A DNA stretch of 64,000 nucleotides from Thermoplasmata archaeon (GCA_036395115.1 DASWDU010000012.1:1-64000); one strand, 5' to 3'; positions 16,818 to 26,024 are shown, counted from the first letter of the stretch. Numbers and translations are program-made. Notes: generated by a model from the letters alone, not told the origin.

Positions 16818-17294
16818 TTGCCCGCCGTACGGAACCCGCTCATCGGATTCGGCCTGACGACGGCCACCTCCCTCGTCCTCTCGTTCCTCATCAGCGTCCC
16901 CGTCCTTTTCCTCCCCGACGCCGCGTTGCTCTTCTTCTACCTGCCGTTCGCCCTATTCGGCGTCGGCGCGGTCGCCGGTCGCACGACCTTCCTCGGCTCG
17001 ATTGGATTCATCGGCGGGTCAATCGGCGGCTTCATCGGCGTGTACGTGTTCCAAGCGCTCCTCTACTCCGGCGGGTGGCCGCTGTGGCCCGTAGATTGGG
17101 AGATCCTCCTGATCCTGGGATTCGGGGCAGCGTGCGGCCTCGGTGGTTTCGCCAGCGGCAAGCTCGGCTTGCGCCGGATCGAGCGGATTACGGAGAACGC
17201 CCCGAAGATGCGTCGGTGCCTGAAGTGCGGCGCGAAGGTCGGCATCGCCGCGCGCAAGTGCTGGTCGTGCCGGTCGTATCTTCCGCCGACCTAG
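16818..17294 (+). CDS. Membrane protein with C-terminal zinc ribbon
   Basis: The 158-residue protein starts at a TTG and has about four hydrophobic segments (residues 8-30, 34-52, 54-82, 93-116). A cytosolic zinc ribbon follows, with ligands in RRCLKCGAKVG and RKCWSCRSYLP. Membrane-anchored zinc ribbons of this type are common in Thermoplasmata and other archaea, but their function is not established. A similar fold combination, in the opposite order of domains, occurs at 21403-21732. The frame is well separated from both neighbours. Confidence 0.78.
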   Translation: MPAVRNPLIGFGLTTATSLVLSFLISVPVLFLPDAALLFFYLPFALFGVGAVAGRTTFLGSIGFIGGSIGGFIGVYVFQALLYSGGWPLWPVDWEILLILGFGAACGLGGFASGKLGLRRIERITENAPKMRRCLKCGAKVGIAARKCWSCRSYLPPT

Positions 17295-17341
17295 CCGTGC
17301 GCCCGTCGTCCGGGACCCGCCCGACGCTTCCCCGACGTCCG

Positions 17342-18223
17342 TCAGATTTTCTTCATCCGGCCGAGGATCGGTTCGTAGATGAGTCCTTTGTCCAAGAGGG
17401 AATTGATCGACTCCTCGAGGGCATCTTTCGTCACGCCCTTCGCGGACGCGGTCGCCAGGATGCCCTCCCAAGGAGCGCCTTTGCCGTCCTTGTCGAGGTC
17501 CCCGACGATCGCGAGGACCGCCTCCTCCGCCGCGTCGGGTTCCGGTGCGGGCTCCTCCGCGGGTACGGCCGGCTGCGCGGGCTCCCCGGCCCCGGCCGTC
17601 TCGCGGTATTCCGGCAACAGGTACCGCAAGCCTTCCGCGAGCATCGCCGTGTAGCGGGAGAGGTCCACCCTCCCATAGTGGTCCACCGCCCGCACGATCC
17701 CGTCGGCGATCGCCTCCTTCACGCCGATCTTCATGAGCCCCTCCTTCGTCAGCGGGTCCATCTTCTGGGCCTCCGCCATCGCATCGAGGCGCTTCCGGAG
17801 CGAGCGGCACGCCTCGAGGATCCAGTAGTCCCGGACCCCTCCGTCGACCGCCTTGATCCGTTCCGGGCGGACCGACGTGTACGTCGTGCCGGCCTCGGGC
17901 GAGTAGATGCGGCTCTTCCCGACGATCGCGCCGAACGCCGGCGGCCGGAGCTTCGAGAGGGCGGATGCGGCCTCCGGCTGATACTGGCCCGCGTAGACGT
18001 TGAACGTCCCGGTCGGATCCGAGACGCGCGCACGCCACATCGGCTGCATGTCCGTCCCGACGTTCTCGACGTCCGTGATGACGCCGACGACGAAGATCCG
18101 GTTCACCTTCGCGCCGAGCGGCGTGACGACGTACGACGGCGCGCGGTCCCCGCCGCCTTCCGCCTCGAGGTTCGCGTCGTTGTACTCCGAGGCGAACAGC
18201 CGCCAGGCGACCTCCCGTATCAT
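17342..18223 (-). CDS. RPA-associated protein (OB-fold plus winged-helix type)
   Basis: The 293-residue protein begins MIREVAWRLFASEYNDANLE and has an OB-fold-like core (NRIFVVGVITDVENVG...ARVSDPTGTFNVYAGQYQPEA). It ends with an acidic linker and a winged-helix-like tail (VTKDALEESINSLLDKGLIY). This is the layout of the archaeal RPA-associated proteins encoded next to RPA, which bind and stabilise the single-strand-binding complex. Its ATG overlaps the stop of the RPA gene in an ATGA arrangement, so the two proteins are translationally coupled and most likely form a complex. Confidence 0.88.
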   Translation of the reverse strand: MIREVAWRLFASEYNDANLEAEGGGDRAPSYVVTPLGAKVNRIFVVGVITDVENVGTDMQPMWRARVSDPTGTFNVYAGQYQPEAASALSKLRPPAFGAIVGKSRIYSPEAGTTYTSVRPERIKAVDGGVRDYWILEACRSLRKRLDAMAEAQKMDPLTKEGLMKIGVKEAIADGIVRAVDHYGRVDLSRYTAMLAEGLRYLLPEYRETAGAGEPAQPAVPAEEPAPEPDAAEEAVLAIVGDLDKDGKGAPWEGILATASAKGVTKDALEESINSLLDKGLIYEPILGRMKKI

Positions 18224-19566
18224 GCGGAGCCCTCCAGGCCCTCGAGCATCTCCCGCGCCTCCGTCTGCACGTCGACCTTGAGGATCTTGGCGGAGTCCAC
18301 GATCATCATGAGGCCGTAGTCGTCCGAAGTGACGTTCCCGCGGGCCTCGATCGGCTGCGCGACGATGACGTCCGCCAGCTCGTCCCGCACGACGTCGACG
18401 GACATCGCGTCCTTCGCCTGGGCGATGCACGCGTCGAGGGTCTTGTCCAGCAGCGCCTCCGTCAGCTCGCGGTCGAAGACCGCCGTCAAGGCGCCGGAGC
18501 CGTCGTCGAGGACCGCCTTCACGCGCAAATCCGGCTCGCCTTTCACCTCGCCATGGAGGCGGCACGCGCCTTTCCGCAGCACGCGCCGGCACTCGGGGCA
18601 ACGGTACACGAGGCCGGAGCCCTCGCGGAGGTCGATCAGGATGCCTCGCACCGTGACGTCGGCGGCCCCGCCGCGCTCCGCGAGATCCTCGATCCACATC
18701 CGCGGGCTCAGGTTGAGCTGCGACGCCGGCGGCAGGAGGTCCGCCTTGAGCCGCGTGATCGTCGCGCGTTCGTCGAAGCTGACTTGGGGGATGCCCCGCC
18801 ACGACTTCACGTACGCGCCTTCGATCCGCAGCACCTCGTCCTCCTTCAGGTCGAAGTCCTTCCAAGCGCTGAACTGCGCCTTGCCCGTCTCGTCCGCCAG
18901 GACGCCCGAGAAGACGGCTTTCGGGGCCCCGTCCACCTCGACCTCCCGCCTCTCGACGGAAAGGATGCGCGCGGTGGCGGCGACGTTCGAGGCGCCTTCG
19001 CGGAAGTCGACCACGCGGACCGGGGTCGGCTTGCCGGCGTACGGCGCGCCCGCCGCGGGCTTGTACTCGGGCAGCGCGTCCGGGGCTTCCTTCCCCACGG
19101 CGGTCCGCACGCCGAAGTTGACCTGCACCTGTCCGCGGTACTCCTTCGTGTACGCGTTCTGCACGCGGATCACGTCGCCCTTCGCGAGCGGGATCGGGAG
19201 CGGCTCCCACGCCGTGAAGGGCACCGTCGCGGTCGGGTCGCCGAGGATCCCGGACAGGATCCGCTTGGTGTCCTGGCCTTGCGGGGTGACCTCCTTCTCG
19301 TAGACGGCCACGACGCGGACGAGCAGGTTCACGCTCTGTTCGCCCGGCACGAGTTCCCGGATCGTCTTGCTCACGCCGACCGCGAGGGTCCCGGGATTCC
19401 CGCCGTGCTTTTTGACGATCGACCGCTTCGCCGTGTCCAGCGAAACGCGGTAGACGTTCAGGTAGCTCGACAGCTCCCGCTCGATCTCTTGCTCACTCAC
19501 CTTGTCTCCGAGCGCCCGGGTGATGTCATGGACATGGGGCGCCAGTTCCTCCTTCACAGAAGTCAC
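18220..19566 (-). CDS. rpa: Replication protein A (archaeal single-stranded DNA-binding protein)
   Basis: The protein of about 448 residues contains several consecutive OB-folds, each with a WExxxL/WKDFDL-like signature (PFTAWEPLPIPLAKGDVIRV and QFSAWKDFDLKEDEVLRI), and a zinc finger (YRCPECRRVLRKGACRLHG) before the last OB region. This is the euryarchaeal RPA arrangement for protecting single-stranded DNA in replication and repair. I place the start at the GTG at 19566. The frame is open further up, but a TTTATA box sits at about 19616-19622, about 50 bases before that GTG, so longer starts would lie outside the mRNA. Confidence 0.92.
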   Translation of the reverse strand: MTSVKEELAPHVHDITRALGDKVSEQEIERELSSYLNVYRVSLDTAKRSIVKKHGGNPGTLAVGVSKTIRELVPGEQSVNLLVRVVAVYEKEVTPQGQDTKRILSGILGDPTATVPFTAWEPLPIPLAKGDVIRVQNAYTKEYRGQVQVNFGVRTAVGKEAPDALPEYKPAAGAPYAGKPTPVRVVDFREGASNVAATARILSVERREVEVDGAPKAVFSGVLADETGKAQFSAWKDFDLKEDEVLRIEGAYVKSWRGIPQVSFDERATITRLKADLLPPASQLNLSPRMWIEDLAERGGAADVTVRGILIDLREGSGLVYRCPECRRVLRKGACRLHGEVKGEPDLRVKAVLDDGSGALTAVFDRELTEALLDKTLDACIAQAKDAMSVDVVRDELADVIVAQPIEARGNVTSDDYGLMMIVDSAKILKVDVQTEAREMLEGLEGSA

Positions 19567-19701
19567 GTTCCCGAGGCGTGTCTGTTTCTCGCCTCGTCCA
19601 CGCCGAGGAGGCCGCCGTATAAAGGGTTTCGGCGAGGTGCCCGAAAGTATTCCCAGGCGTGCGGCCGCAAGGTTCATTCCAGCGGCTCCCATGGAGAGGC
19701 C

Positions 19702-20487
19702 GTGGACACGGAAGAGATGCTCCGTGCGGTCCTCGAGTTCCTCCGGACCGCAAGGGAACTCGCTCCCAACAAGGTGCGAACTTCATGGGGTACGATCTAT
19801 CGAGACGATCGGTTCCCCTTGATCCACCAGGCGAACCTCGGATGGGTGTCGGTCCCTCCGGACGAGGGTCCGGCCAAGATGCTGACGGACCTCGAGGATG
19901 CCTTTCGCGGGACGGCAGTCCGCCATCGGGTCCTCCTGTTCGAGGACGCGGAGCGGGCGTTCGAAGTCCAAGAAGAGTTCGTCCGACTCGGATTCCGCCC
20001 GACCGCGGAACTCGCCATGGCCAAGGTCGGGCTCCCGGATTGCATCGTGAATCATGAGGTCGAGATCCGTCCCGCTGCGGACGGATCCGGAATCGACGAG
20101 TTCCGGTCGATCATGATGGCCACCGAGGCGGCCTTCGGCTATTCGCCCGCGGTCCTCGACCAGTTGTGGGGCCTCCAGCGAGAACGCTCCCAGGCGGTCG
20201 GTATGTACCCCTACGTCGGGTACTTGAATGGCATACCCGCCGGGACGATCAGCGTGTGGCCCCGCGGCACCTTCGCGTGGATCGATGACGTGGCGACCCA
20301 CCCGGACTTTCGGATGCGGGGCGTTGGACGCACGATGATCTTCGAGGCGTGCAAGCGAGCGATCGAGGCGGGATGCGAGTGGGTCGTCTTGATCTCCGAC
20401 CTTTTCGATACGCCGCAGGAGATGTACAAGACGCTCGGGTTCCATCCCATCGGAGAAGTCCGCGGCTTCCTCCGCGAAGGTGAATAG
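19702..20487 (+). CDS. GNAT-family N-acetyltransferase
   Basis: Read from the GTG at 19702 the protein has 261 residues. The C-terminal half holds the GNAT acetyl-CoA site. GTFAWIDDVATHPDFRMRGV is the beta4 strand and V/R-x-x-G-x-G/A loop, followed by GRTMIFEACKRAIEAG and MYKTLGFHP. The N-terminal 100 residues form a second, less clear domain that may be a degenerate GNAT copy. Substrate is unknown. It diverges from the RPA gene and is followed by an SDR gene after a 22-base palindrome. Confidence 0.85.
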   Translation: MDTEEMLRAVLEFLRTARELAPNKVRTSWGTIYRDDRFPLIHQANLGWVSVPPDEGPAKMLTDLEDAFRGTAVRHRVLLFEDAERAFEVQEEFVRLGFRPTAELAMAKVGLPDCIVNHEVEIRPAADGSGIDEFRSIMMATEAAFGYSPAVLDQLWGLQRERSQAVGMYPYVGYLNGIPAGTISVWPRGTFAWIDDVATHPDFRMRGVGRTMIFEACKRAIEAGCEWVVLISDLFDTPQEMYKTLGFHPIGEVRGFLREGE

Positions 20488-20519
20488 GGCGGTCGGGAGG
20501 GAAGCTCGGGTTGCAGGTT

Positions 20520-20541
20520 GTTATAGTCGAATAACTATAAC
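20520..20541. promoter_or_regulatory. 22-base inverted repeat overlapping the SDR promoter
   Basis: GTTATAGT at 20520-20527 and ACTATAAC at 20534-20541 are perfect complements separated by CGAATA. The right half contains a TATA-like CTATAA about 25 bases before the SDR start at 20564, which suits a leaderless mRNA. A dimeric regulator bound here would block TBP access, so this is a plausible repressor operator. Confidence 0.6.
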
Positions 20542-20563
20542 AGCCGAATCTTTCTTAGCCGGG

Positions 20564-21373
20564 ATGGGCGGTCGCCCCGGCGTGGACCTCGGTCTCCAAG
20601 GGAAGGTCGCCCTCGTCACCGCGGCGAGCCAGGGAATGGGCCGCGCGACGGCCCTCTCCATCGCGCGGGAAGGGGCAAAGGTCGCGATCTGCGCTCGAAA
20701 CCAGGGGCCTCTCGACGCCGCCGCTGAGGAGATCCGGAAGGAGACGAACGCGGAAGTCCTGGCGGTCCGCGCGGACGTGTCCAAAGCCGCCGACATCCGC
20801 GCCTTCGTCGACGCCGCCACCGCGGCGTGGGGCGGCATCGACCGGCTCGTGGTGAACGCGGGCGGGCCGCCGACGGGCCGCCTCGATGCCTTGACCGAAG
20901 AGCAGTGGACGCAGGCCTATGAACTGACGTTCCAGAGCGCCGTCCGGCTGATCCGCCTGTGCGCGCCTTCCATGAAATCGCGGGGAGGAGGGGCCGTCGT
21001 CGCGATCACGTCGATCAGTGTGAAGCAGCCGGTCGAGAACCTCCTGCTATCGAACACGATGCGCGCCGCGGTCGTGGGGCTCGTGAGGACCGTTTCGCGG
21101 GAGCTCGCTTCGGACCGGATCCGCGTGAACGCGGTCGCGCCGGGCTGGATTGCGACGGACCGGCTCATGGACCTCATGCGGGGCCGTGCGGAGCGGGAGA
21201 GTCGAAAGCTCGAGAGCGTCGTGGACGAAAGCCTCCGGGAGGTCCCGCTCGGGCGGTTCGGCGAGCCCGGGGAGGTGGCGGACCTCATCACATTCCTCCT
21301 GTCGGAGCGGGCCGCGTACATCACAGGGAACGTGATCCAGATCGATGGCGGGCTATACCGCGGGTTGCTCTAA
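20564..21373 (+). CDS. Short-chain dehydrogenase/reductase-family protein with altered catalytic motif
   Basis: The 269-residue protein has the SDR Rossmann fold. KVALVTAASQGMGRATA is the NAD(P)-binding loop, VNAGGPPTG is the NNAG-like strand, ITSISVKQPVENLLLSN is the active-site region, and VNAVAPGWIATDRL follows. At the place where classical SDRs have Tyr-x-x-x-Lys this protein reads SNTMR, so both catalytic residues are replaced. A subgroup of FabG-like SDRs with this feature is known, and its reaction is unclear. The promoter carries a long inverted repeat. The frame is open upstream, but the TATA box favours the ATG at 20564. Confidence 0.88.
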   Translation: MGGRPGVDLGLQGKVALVTAASQGMGRATALSIAREGAKVAICARNQGPLDAAAEEIRKETNAEVLAVRADVSKAADIRAFVDAATAAWGGIDRLVVNAGGPPTGRLDALTEEQWTQAYELTFQSAVRLIRLCAPSMKSRGGGAVVAITSISVKQPVENLLLSNTMRAAVVGLVRTVSRELASDRIRVNAVAPGWIATDRLMDLMRGRAERESRKLESVVDESLREVPLGRFGEPGEVADLITFLLSERAAYITGNVIQIDGGLYRGLL

Positions 21374-21402
21374 GCCGGAGGGTCACGGCCGTGGCAGCGG
21401 CT

Positions 21403-21732
21403 TTAGACCTGCCGCTTCGGCTGCTTGCTCGGGATGTTCGAGCACGACCAGCACGACCGGCGGGAGGTGCTGTTCCACGCCCGGCACTGGCGGCACTGCC
21501 AGGTGTCCGAGGCGGGGGCGGCCCCCGGTCGGAGGCTGAGGCGGGTCACGGCGGCCCCGCACGACCAGCAGACGGTCAACGCGGCCTCGTTCACGACGCC
21601 GCAGTGCGGGCAATCCCACGCGGGGCCGAGGAGCTTCGGGAGCTTCCGCGCGCGGAGGTGCCAATCGACCCACGCGAAGACGACGCCGCCGACGAGGAGA
21701 ACCAAGAGCGCGCCGGACAGGAGGTCGTCCAC
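21403..21732 (-). CDS. Membrane-anchored double zinc-ribbon protein
   Basis: The 109-residue protein starts at a GTG. One membrane segment (about residues 5-24) is followed by two zinc ribbons. The first has ligands in WDCPHCGVVN and CWSCGAAV, and the second in WQCRQCRAWN and CWSCSNIP. The tail is basic. Such proteins may recruit partners to the inner face of the membrane, but no function is known. It is convergent with the SDR gene, with a 29-base gap. Confidence 0.75.
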   Translation of the reverse strand: MDDLLSGALLVLLVGGVVFAWVDWHLRARKLPKLLGPAWDCPHCGVVNEAALTVCWSCGAAVTRLSLRPGAAPASDTWQCRQCRAWNSTSRRSCWSCSNIPSKQPKRQV

Positions 21733-21812
21733 GTCGGCGAAAATTCCCGTGCCCGGGTAATATAGGCTCTCGGCCGGATATCAGCCGCGATACTTGGTCG
21801 TCGACGTCCGGA

Positions 21813-22436
21813 TCACTGGTTGAACGTCTCGACTTTCTCGTACGTCTGCTTCAGGTACTTGATCAAGACGTCGCGGTTCCGCCGCAGGTGGCTCTCGTAC
21901 CACACCCGGACGAGGTCGGCGAAGATCCGGTGCAGGTCGTCCACGTTCACGCGGTCGAGCGGCTGGTCGTAGAGCGTGTGGATCGTCCAGATCCGCTTCC
22001 ACCCGCTGTATTTGTAGTAATGCTCGCCCTCGCAGTACTCGAACGTCACGCGCAGATGGACCTTCCGGTCCGCCTCGACGTAGTTCACCTTGAGCGCGTC
22101 CCCGATCCGCCCCTGGTCCATCGATCGGTCGAGGAGCTGCACCGTCTGCACGGCCGCGAGGTTGAATCCGGGGCGCCAATGCCAGTCGCCGTCGGGGAAC
22201 GTGTCCGGGAACACGCCCCAGTTCGTGTACGACGGCTCCATCGCGAAGTGCACGTTGATCTTGTTGAAGCGCTTCCAGACCCTCCAGAAGTCCTCGATCA
22301 ACGTCTTGTTGAGCTCGAGCCGGGCGACGTTCTGCTCCCCGACGTCCTCGATGATCTCCTTGGTCTTCTTGTCGAGTTCCGCATCGAGGGAGGAGAACCA
22401 GTCATCCCCCTTGGCCTTCTTCGCGGCCATGGCCAA
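21813..22436 (-). CDS. Conserved-looking soluble protein of unknown function
   Basis: The 207-residue protein is rich in aromatic residues and has balanced charge, with a helical start (DAELDKKTKEIIEDVGEQNV) and a beta-rich middle (VHLRVTFEYCEGEHYYKYSG). It looks like a folded cytosolic domain, but I cannot match it to a family. The Trp/His-rich stretch DGDWHWRPGFN is distinctive. An ATG two codons in is an alternative start. It lies between the zinc-ribbon gene and the D-aminopeptidase on the same strand. Confidence 0.65.
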   Translation of the reverse strand: MAMAAKKAKGDDWFSSLDAELDKKTKEIIEDVGEQNVARLELNKTLIEDFWRVWKRFNKINVHFAMEPSYTNWGVFPDTFPDGDWHWRPGFNLAAVQTVQLLDRSMDQGRIGDALKVNYVEADRKVHLRVTFEYCEGEHYYKYSGWKRIWTIHTLYDQPLDRVNVDDLHRIFADLVRVWYESHLRRNRDVLIKYLKQTYEKVETFNQ

Positions 22437-22504
22437 GTCCCTTCTCTCCAGCGCCGAATGAAATGTCTCGCTATATAGGTATTTGTCAGCCGCCTCGGGA
22501 GGCG

Positions 22505-23329
22505 CTATGACTCGAGGGACGAGATGTTGACGATCGCGTAGAACGTGCGAAACGCCTGTTCGAAGTCCGGCGCATCGAACTCGAGGCGGGTGCCGCCGAC
22601 CCGGCGCACCGCCGGGATCATTGCGGCTAGGTCCGTGTGGTCCGTGCTCTTGAACTCGACGACCATCTCGACCGGCTTCCTCGCCTGCAACGGAGGGATC
22701 GACTTGGCGTCCGTCACGGCCTTGGTCGCCTCCGCGCGGATCAATTCGCGCGCCTTCTTCGGATGGAGGTTCTTCGCCGCATTCGCTCCCGTCGCTTCCT
22801 TCACGGCGACCGTGTGCACGTTCGGGATCAGGGCCTTCGCCTCCGCGGTGACCGCGGAATCGCCCGTGACGAGGACGACCGGGACCCCATGGTGGCCCGC
22901 GAGGTAGGCGTTGATGCCCGTTTCGCCGACCTCGACGCCGTTTACCTCGACCCGCGCGATCCTGCCCGTGTACGTGTGGTCGAGGATCGCCCGCGGGGTG
23001 CCCGCCCTCGCATGGTAGCCGATGAACACCACCGCGTCGTACGACTCGTCGAGCCCTTGGACCATCGAGAACGTCCGGGGTGAGCCGCGGACCAACGTCG
23101 CGGCTTCGTGGAGCTCCTCAGGCACAAGATTGTCGCAGTTCGCGTGCGAGTCGGCGACCAGGATGTCCGTCGCGCCGGCCTTCGCGCAGCCTTCGATGGC
23201 GGCATTCCCTTCCTGCGTCATGAGCCGTCGATTCGCCTGGTACGCTTCGCCTCCCTTCTCCGGGTCCGTCTCCAGCTCCCCGACGATCCCGCAGATTCCT
23301 TCCATGTCGATCGAGATGAAGACCTTCAC
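22505..23329 (-). CDS. dppA: D-aminopeptidase, DppA-type (peptidase family M55)
   Basis: Family M55 enzymes are zinc peptidases that cleave D-amino acids from peptide N-termini. With the GTG start at 23329 the protein begins VKVFISIDMEGICGI, which puts the zinc ligands at Asp8 and Glu10, the same numbers as in Bacillus DppA. His62 lies in ADSHANC, followed by IGYHARAG and the catalytic-region ILDHTYTG. The 274-residue length fits the family. A GAGGGG stretch lies just before the GTG. The frame is open upstream but not conserved. It is monocistronic or follows no obvious partner; no peptide transporter is nearby. Confidence 0.9.
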   Translation of the reverse strand: MKVFISIDMEGICGIVGELETDPEKGGEAYQANRRLMTQEGNAAIEGCAKAGATDILVADSHANCDNLVPEELHEAATLVRGSPRTFSMVQGLDESYDAVVFIGYHARAGTPRAILDHTYTGRIARVEVNGVEVGETGINAYLAGHHGVPVVLVTGDSAVTAEAKALIPNVHTVAVKEATGANAAKNLHPKKARELIRAEATKAVTDAKSIPPLQARKPVEMVVEFKSTDHTDLAAMIPAVRRVGGTRLEFDAPDFEQAFRTFYAIVNISSLES

Positions 23330-23485
23330 CGCGTCCCCTCGAGGGGAAGGGATTCGCCACCTTAACGCTTCTCGGCGTTCCATCACGTTGCGGTTTCGCG
23401 GACTACCGGGCGCACGTTTAAGCCGTGATGCGCGAACGATGTCGACATCAACGGGGCCTGCCCCCAGGAGGAGTTAGACCCCACC

Positions 23486-23533
23486 ATGGCAACGAAGAAA
23501 CACGCAAAGAAAGCCAAGAAAGGCAAGCGCTGA
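23486..23533 (+). CDS. Possible 15-residue basic peptide
   Basis: A short frame encodes MATKKHAKKAKKGKR, almost entirely Lys, Ala and His. An AGGAGG Shine-Dalgarno match ends about 13 bases before the ATG, which is further than ideal. It lies in the gap between the divergently oriented D-aminopeptidase start and the gatE stop. Such a lysine-rich mini-protein could bind nucleic acid, but the frame may equally be chance. Confidence 0.3.
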   Translation: MATKKHAKKAKKGKR

Positions 23534-23565
23534 TCGTCGACGCGCTTGAGTTCGTTGTGGAGGTT

Positions 23566-25458
23566 TTACTTTTTCCTTTTCTTTGCCGGCTCCGCCTTCC
23601 GGGCGAGGCGAGAGGCGAGCCGCGCGCGCAGGACGTCGCTCACGACCTTCCCGTCCGCGCGGCCGCGTACGCGTTCCATCACGCGGCCCATGAGCGCCTT
23701 CTCCGAATCGGCGCCGCGCGCCCGGATCGTCTCGTCCGAGGCGGCGAGGACTTCGTCGATAATCCGTTCGAGCTCCTCGCGGCCCAGCTCCGTCACCCCC
23801 AGCACGTCGATGGCGTCGGAGGCCCGTACCTTCCGGCGGCCCATCTCCCGGAGGATGTCGGGCACCGCCTGCTTCGCGAATCGGCCCGCCTTCAGGAGCG
23901 AGAACAGTTCGCGGATGCGGTCCAACGGGATCGCATCCACGTCGATCGCTTGCCGCCGCAGTTCCGGGAACGTGTACAGGAGGACGGTCGCGACGAGCTT
24001 CGCCTCGCCGAATTCCCGTGCGATCATCTCGAACGGCTCGTCGCTGCCCTCCTGCACGAGCTGTCGGGCTTGCTGTTCGTGGATTCCGTACTCCCGGGCG
24101 AGGCGCCCGGTCGTGATCTCGGGCCGTTCGGGGAGGTGCTCTCGGATCCTCGCGAGCCGTTCCTCCGTGACGCGGATGGGAGGCACGTCCGTCTCCGGAT
24201 ACATCCGCGCCTTCCCTGGCAGCGGACGGGCGTACGCCGTCGTCCCGTCGGGGCGGGGCTCCCGGGTCTCCGGAGGTACGCCTTCGATGGCGGCCCCGGC
24301 GCGGGGCTGCATTTCCTCGATCGCGCGTCGGGCTTTCGCCTCCTCCTCCGCGACCAGCACGAACGCGTCGTGCGGGTGGCCGACCTTCAAAGCCTCGCGG
24401 ACGGCGTCCACCTCGGAGGGCGTGATCCCGTATCCCGGCAACTCGTCCGAGTGAAAGATCCCCGCCACGCCCGCGACGCGAGCATGGGCGGCGAGTTCCG
24501 GACCGAGCTTCCCTTTCAGCAGGCCCGCGAAGCCAGGGAGGACCCATCCGAGCACCGTGCCGCCGCGCTCCAGCGCGGCGCGGACGACCTTCGATTGCGT
24601 CTCCCGCAACGTGGCGGTGACATCCCTGAAGTCTGACGGAACGGCCCGAACGCCTCGACCCTTCAGTTCGACCGCGACCTCGAGCAGCATCCGTTGCCGC
24701 TCGACCTCCTTCTCGACGAACGTGGCGATCATCCGGAGCTCCTGCACGCCTTTGATCTCGATTCGTGCGCCGCCTTCGATGGAGACGTTGAGGTCCTCTC
24801 GGATCGTCCCGATCCCGCGCATGACCTTCCGGGTCGCGCGGAGCAGCGATCCGAAGGCGAGGGCGACCTCTCGGGCCTCCTCCGGGGTCTCGATGTTCGG
24901 CGTCGTGGCGACCTCCACGAGCGGGATGCCGAGCCGGTCCAATCGGTATGCGACCTCGCCCTCCGTCTCGCCGAGCTTCCGCGCGGCGTCTTCCTCCAGC
25001 AGAATCGTCGGCACACCGATCCGTTTCCCGCCCACGTCGAGGTGACCCTCGAGCGCGACGAGCGCCGATCGCTGAAACCCGGCGGTGTTCGAGCCGTCGA
25101 TCACGAGTTTCCGCATGAAGTCGACCTCGCTGACGGGGCTCGCGTCCAGGAGGAGGGCGATCTCCAGCGCGATGTCGAGTGCCTCGGGATTCGGCGGATG
25201 AGGCGGTTCCTCGTCCGCCTCGACGAGGCAGGAGTTCGGGGTGGCCTCGTAGACGAAGGTGAGGTGGCGCTTCGCCTCCTCGATCGCCGCCGCGTCGACC
25301 TCCCCCAACTCGGATTGCGTCGGGCGCAAGCGGCGACGAAACCGGATGCCTCCCGGTTCATCGACGAGCGCCGACGCGTCCGCGCAGAACAGCTTGTGCG
25401 TCGCGAGCTGCTGGTGAAGTTCGAGCCCCACCTTGAGGCCGAGGCCGCGATAGTCCAT
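23566..25458 (-). CDS. gatE: Glutamyl-tRNA(Gln) amidotransferase subunit E
   Basis: GatE is the archaeal GatB-like kinase and amidotransferase subunit that, with GatD, converts Glu-tRNA(Gln) to Gln-tRNA(Gln). The 630-residue protein begins MDYRGLGLKVGLELHQQLAT, has the GatB-type KLVIDGSNTAGFQRSALVAL and GLPLVE-like region, an AspRS-like GAD insertion in the middle, and the helical tRNA-binding YqeY-like tail ending in lysines. It is archaea-specific. Its partner gatD is on the same strand about 1 kb upstream, separated by two unknown genes. Confidence 0.96.
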   Translation of the reverse strand: MDYRGLGLKVGLELHQQLATHKLFCADASALVDEPGGIRFRRRLRPTQSELGEVDAAAIEEAKRHLTFVYEATPNSCLVEADEEPPHPPNPEALDIALEIALLLDASPVSEVDFMRKLVIDGSNTAGFQRSALVALEGHLDVGGKRIGVPTILLEEDAARKLGETEGEVAYRLDRLGIPLVEVATTPNIETPEEAREVALAFGSLLRATRKVMRGIGTIREDLNVSIEGGARIEIKGVQELRMIATFVEKEVERQRMLLEVAVELKGRGVRAVPSDFRDVTATLRETQSKVVRAALERGGTVLGWVLPGFAGLLKGKLGPELAAHARVAGVAGIFHSDELPGYGITPSEVDAVREALKVGHPHDAFVLVAEEEAKARRAIEEMQPRAGAAIEGVPPETREPRPDGTTAYARPLPGKARMYPETDVPPIRVTEERLARIREHLPERPEITTGRLAREYGIHEQQARQLVQEGSDEPFEMIAREFGEAKLVATVLLYTFPELRRQAIDVDAIPLDRIRELFSLLKAGRFAKQAVPDILREMGRRKVRASDAIDVLGVTELGREELERIIDEVLAASDETIRARGADSEKALMGRVMERVRGRADGKVVSDVLRARLASRLARKAEPAKKRKK

Positions 25459-25484
25459 CGGCTCACGAAGCCCGGGCCCGGGGA

Positions 25485-25937
25485 TTAAGCCTTTCCCGCG
25501 ATGGCCTCTTCCGGGACGCCCGCCTTCCGGAGCGTGGCCTCGAGATCCGCAATCCGCCCGATCGCCCGTTCCAATTCCCGCTCGAGTTGCTCAATCCGCG
25601 CCGCAGCCTCTTTGAGTTCCGTCCAGAGGATGTGGTACCGCCGGCTCGCGCGGTACTCTCGCAGCGGCTCCGGGTCCGCGGGCTCCGGCTCGCCGTCCGT
25701 CGCCAAGATGTTCTTGACGTAGAAGTCTCGGTCGAGCTCCGGCATCGCTTCCATGCGACGGAGGAGGTGCGGCGGATAGTCTGGCTTCAGCGTGGACGCC
25801 GCGCGCAAGGCCATCATGACGGCGTACTCGCCGCAGCAGTTGAAGTCCCGGACCGGGACGTGGTTCTCCCCGTGGGTCTCGCGGTGCGTCTGGGCGAGCA
25901 TGTCCCAGATTCGCCCATACTCGTCTAGGGCCATCAT
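25485..25937 (-). CDS. Hypothetical protein with C-terminal coiled coil
   Basis: The 150-residue protein has an N-terminal region with FNCCGEYAVMMALRAAS, including a Cys-Cys pair, and a C-terminal amphipathic helix of about 45 residues (ELKEAAARIEQLERELERAI) that should form a coiled coil. It lies 26 bases upstream of gatE on the same strand and is almost certainly cotranscribed. I recognise no family, and the link to the amidotransferase is by position only. Confidence 0.65.
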   Translation of the reverse strand: MMALDEYGRIWDMLAQTHRETHGENHVPVRDFNCCGEYAVMMALRAASTLKPDYPPHLLRRMEAMPELDRDFYVKNILATDGEPEPADPEPLREYRASRRYHILWTELKEAAARIEQLERELERAIGRIADLEATLRKAGVPEEAIAGKA

Positions 25938-26024
25938 GGTCGATCGGACGAAGGCAAGTCGTCACGGCCGATGTACCTTTGGCTCGCCTCGTGGGCCGTA
26001 CGCGAGGCCGCGCCGCACCCGGCG

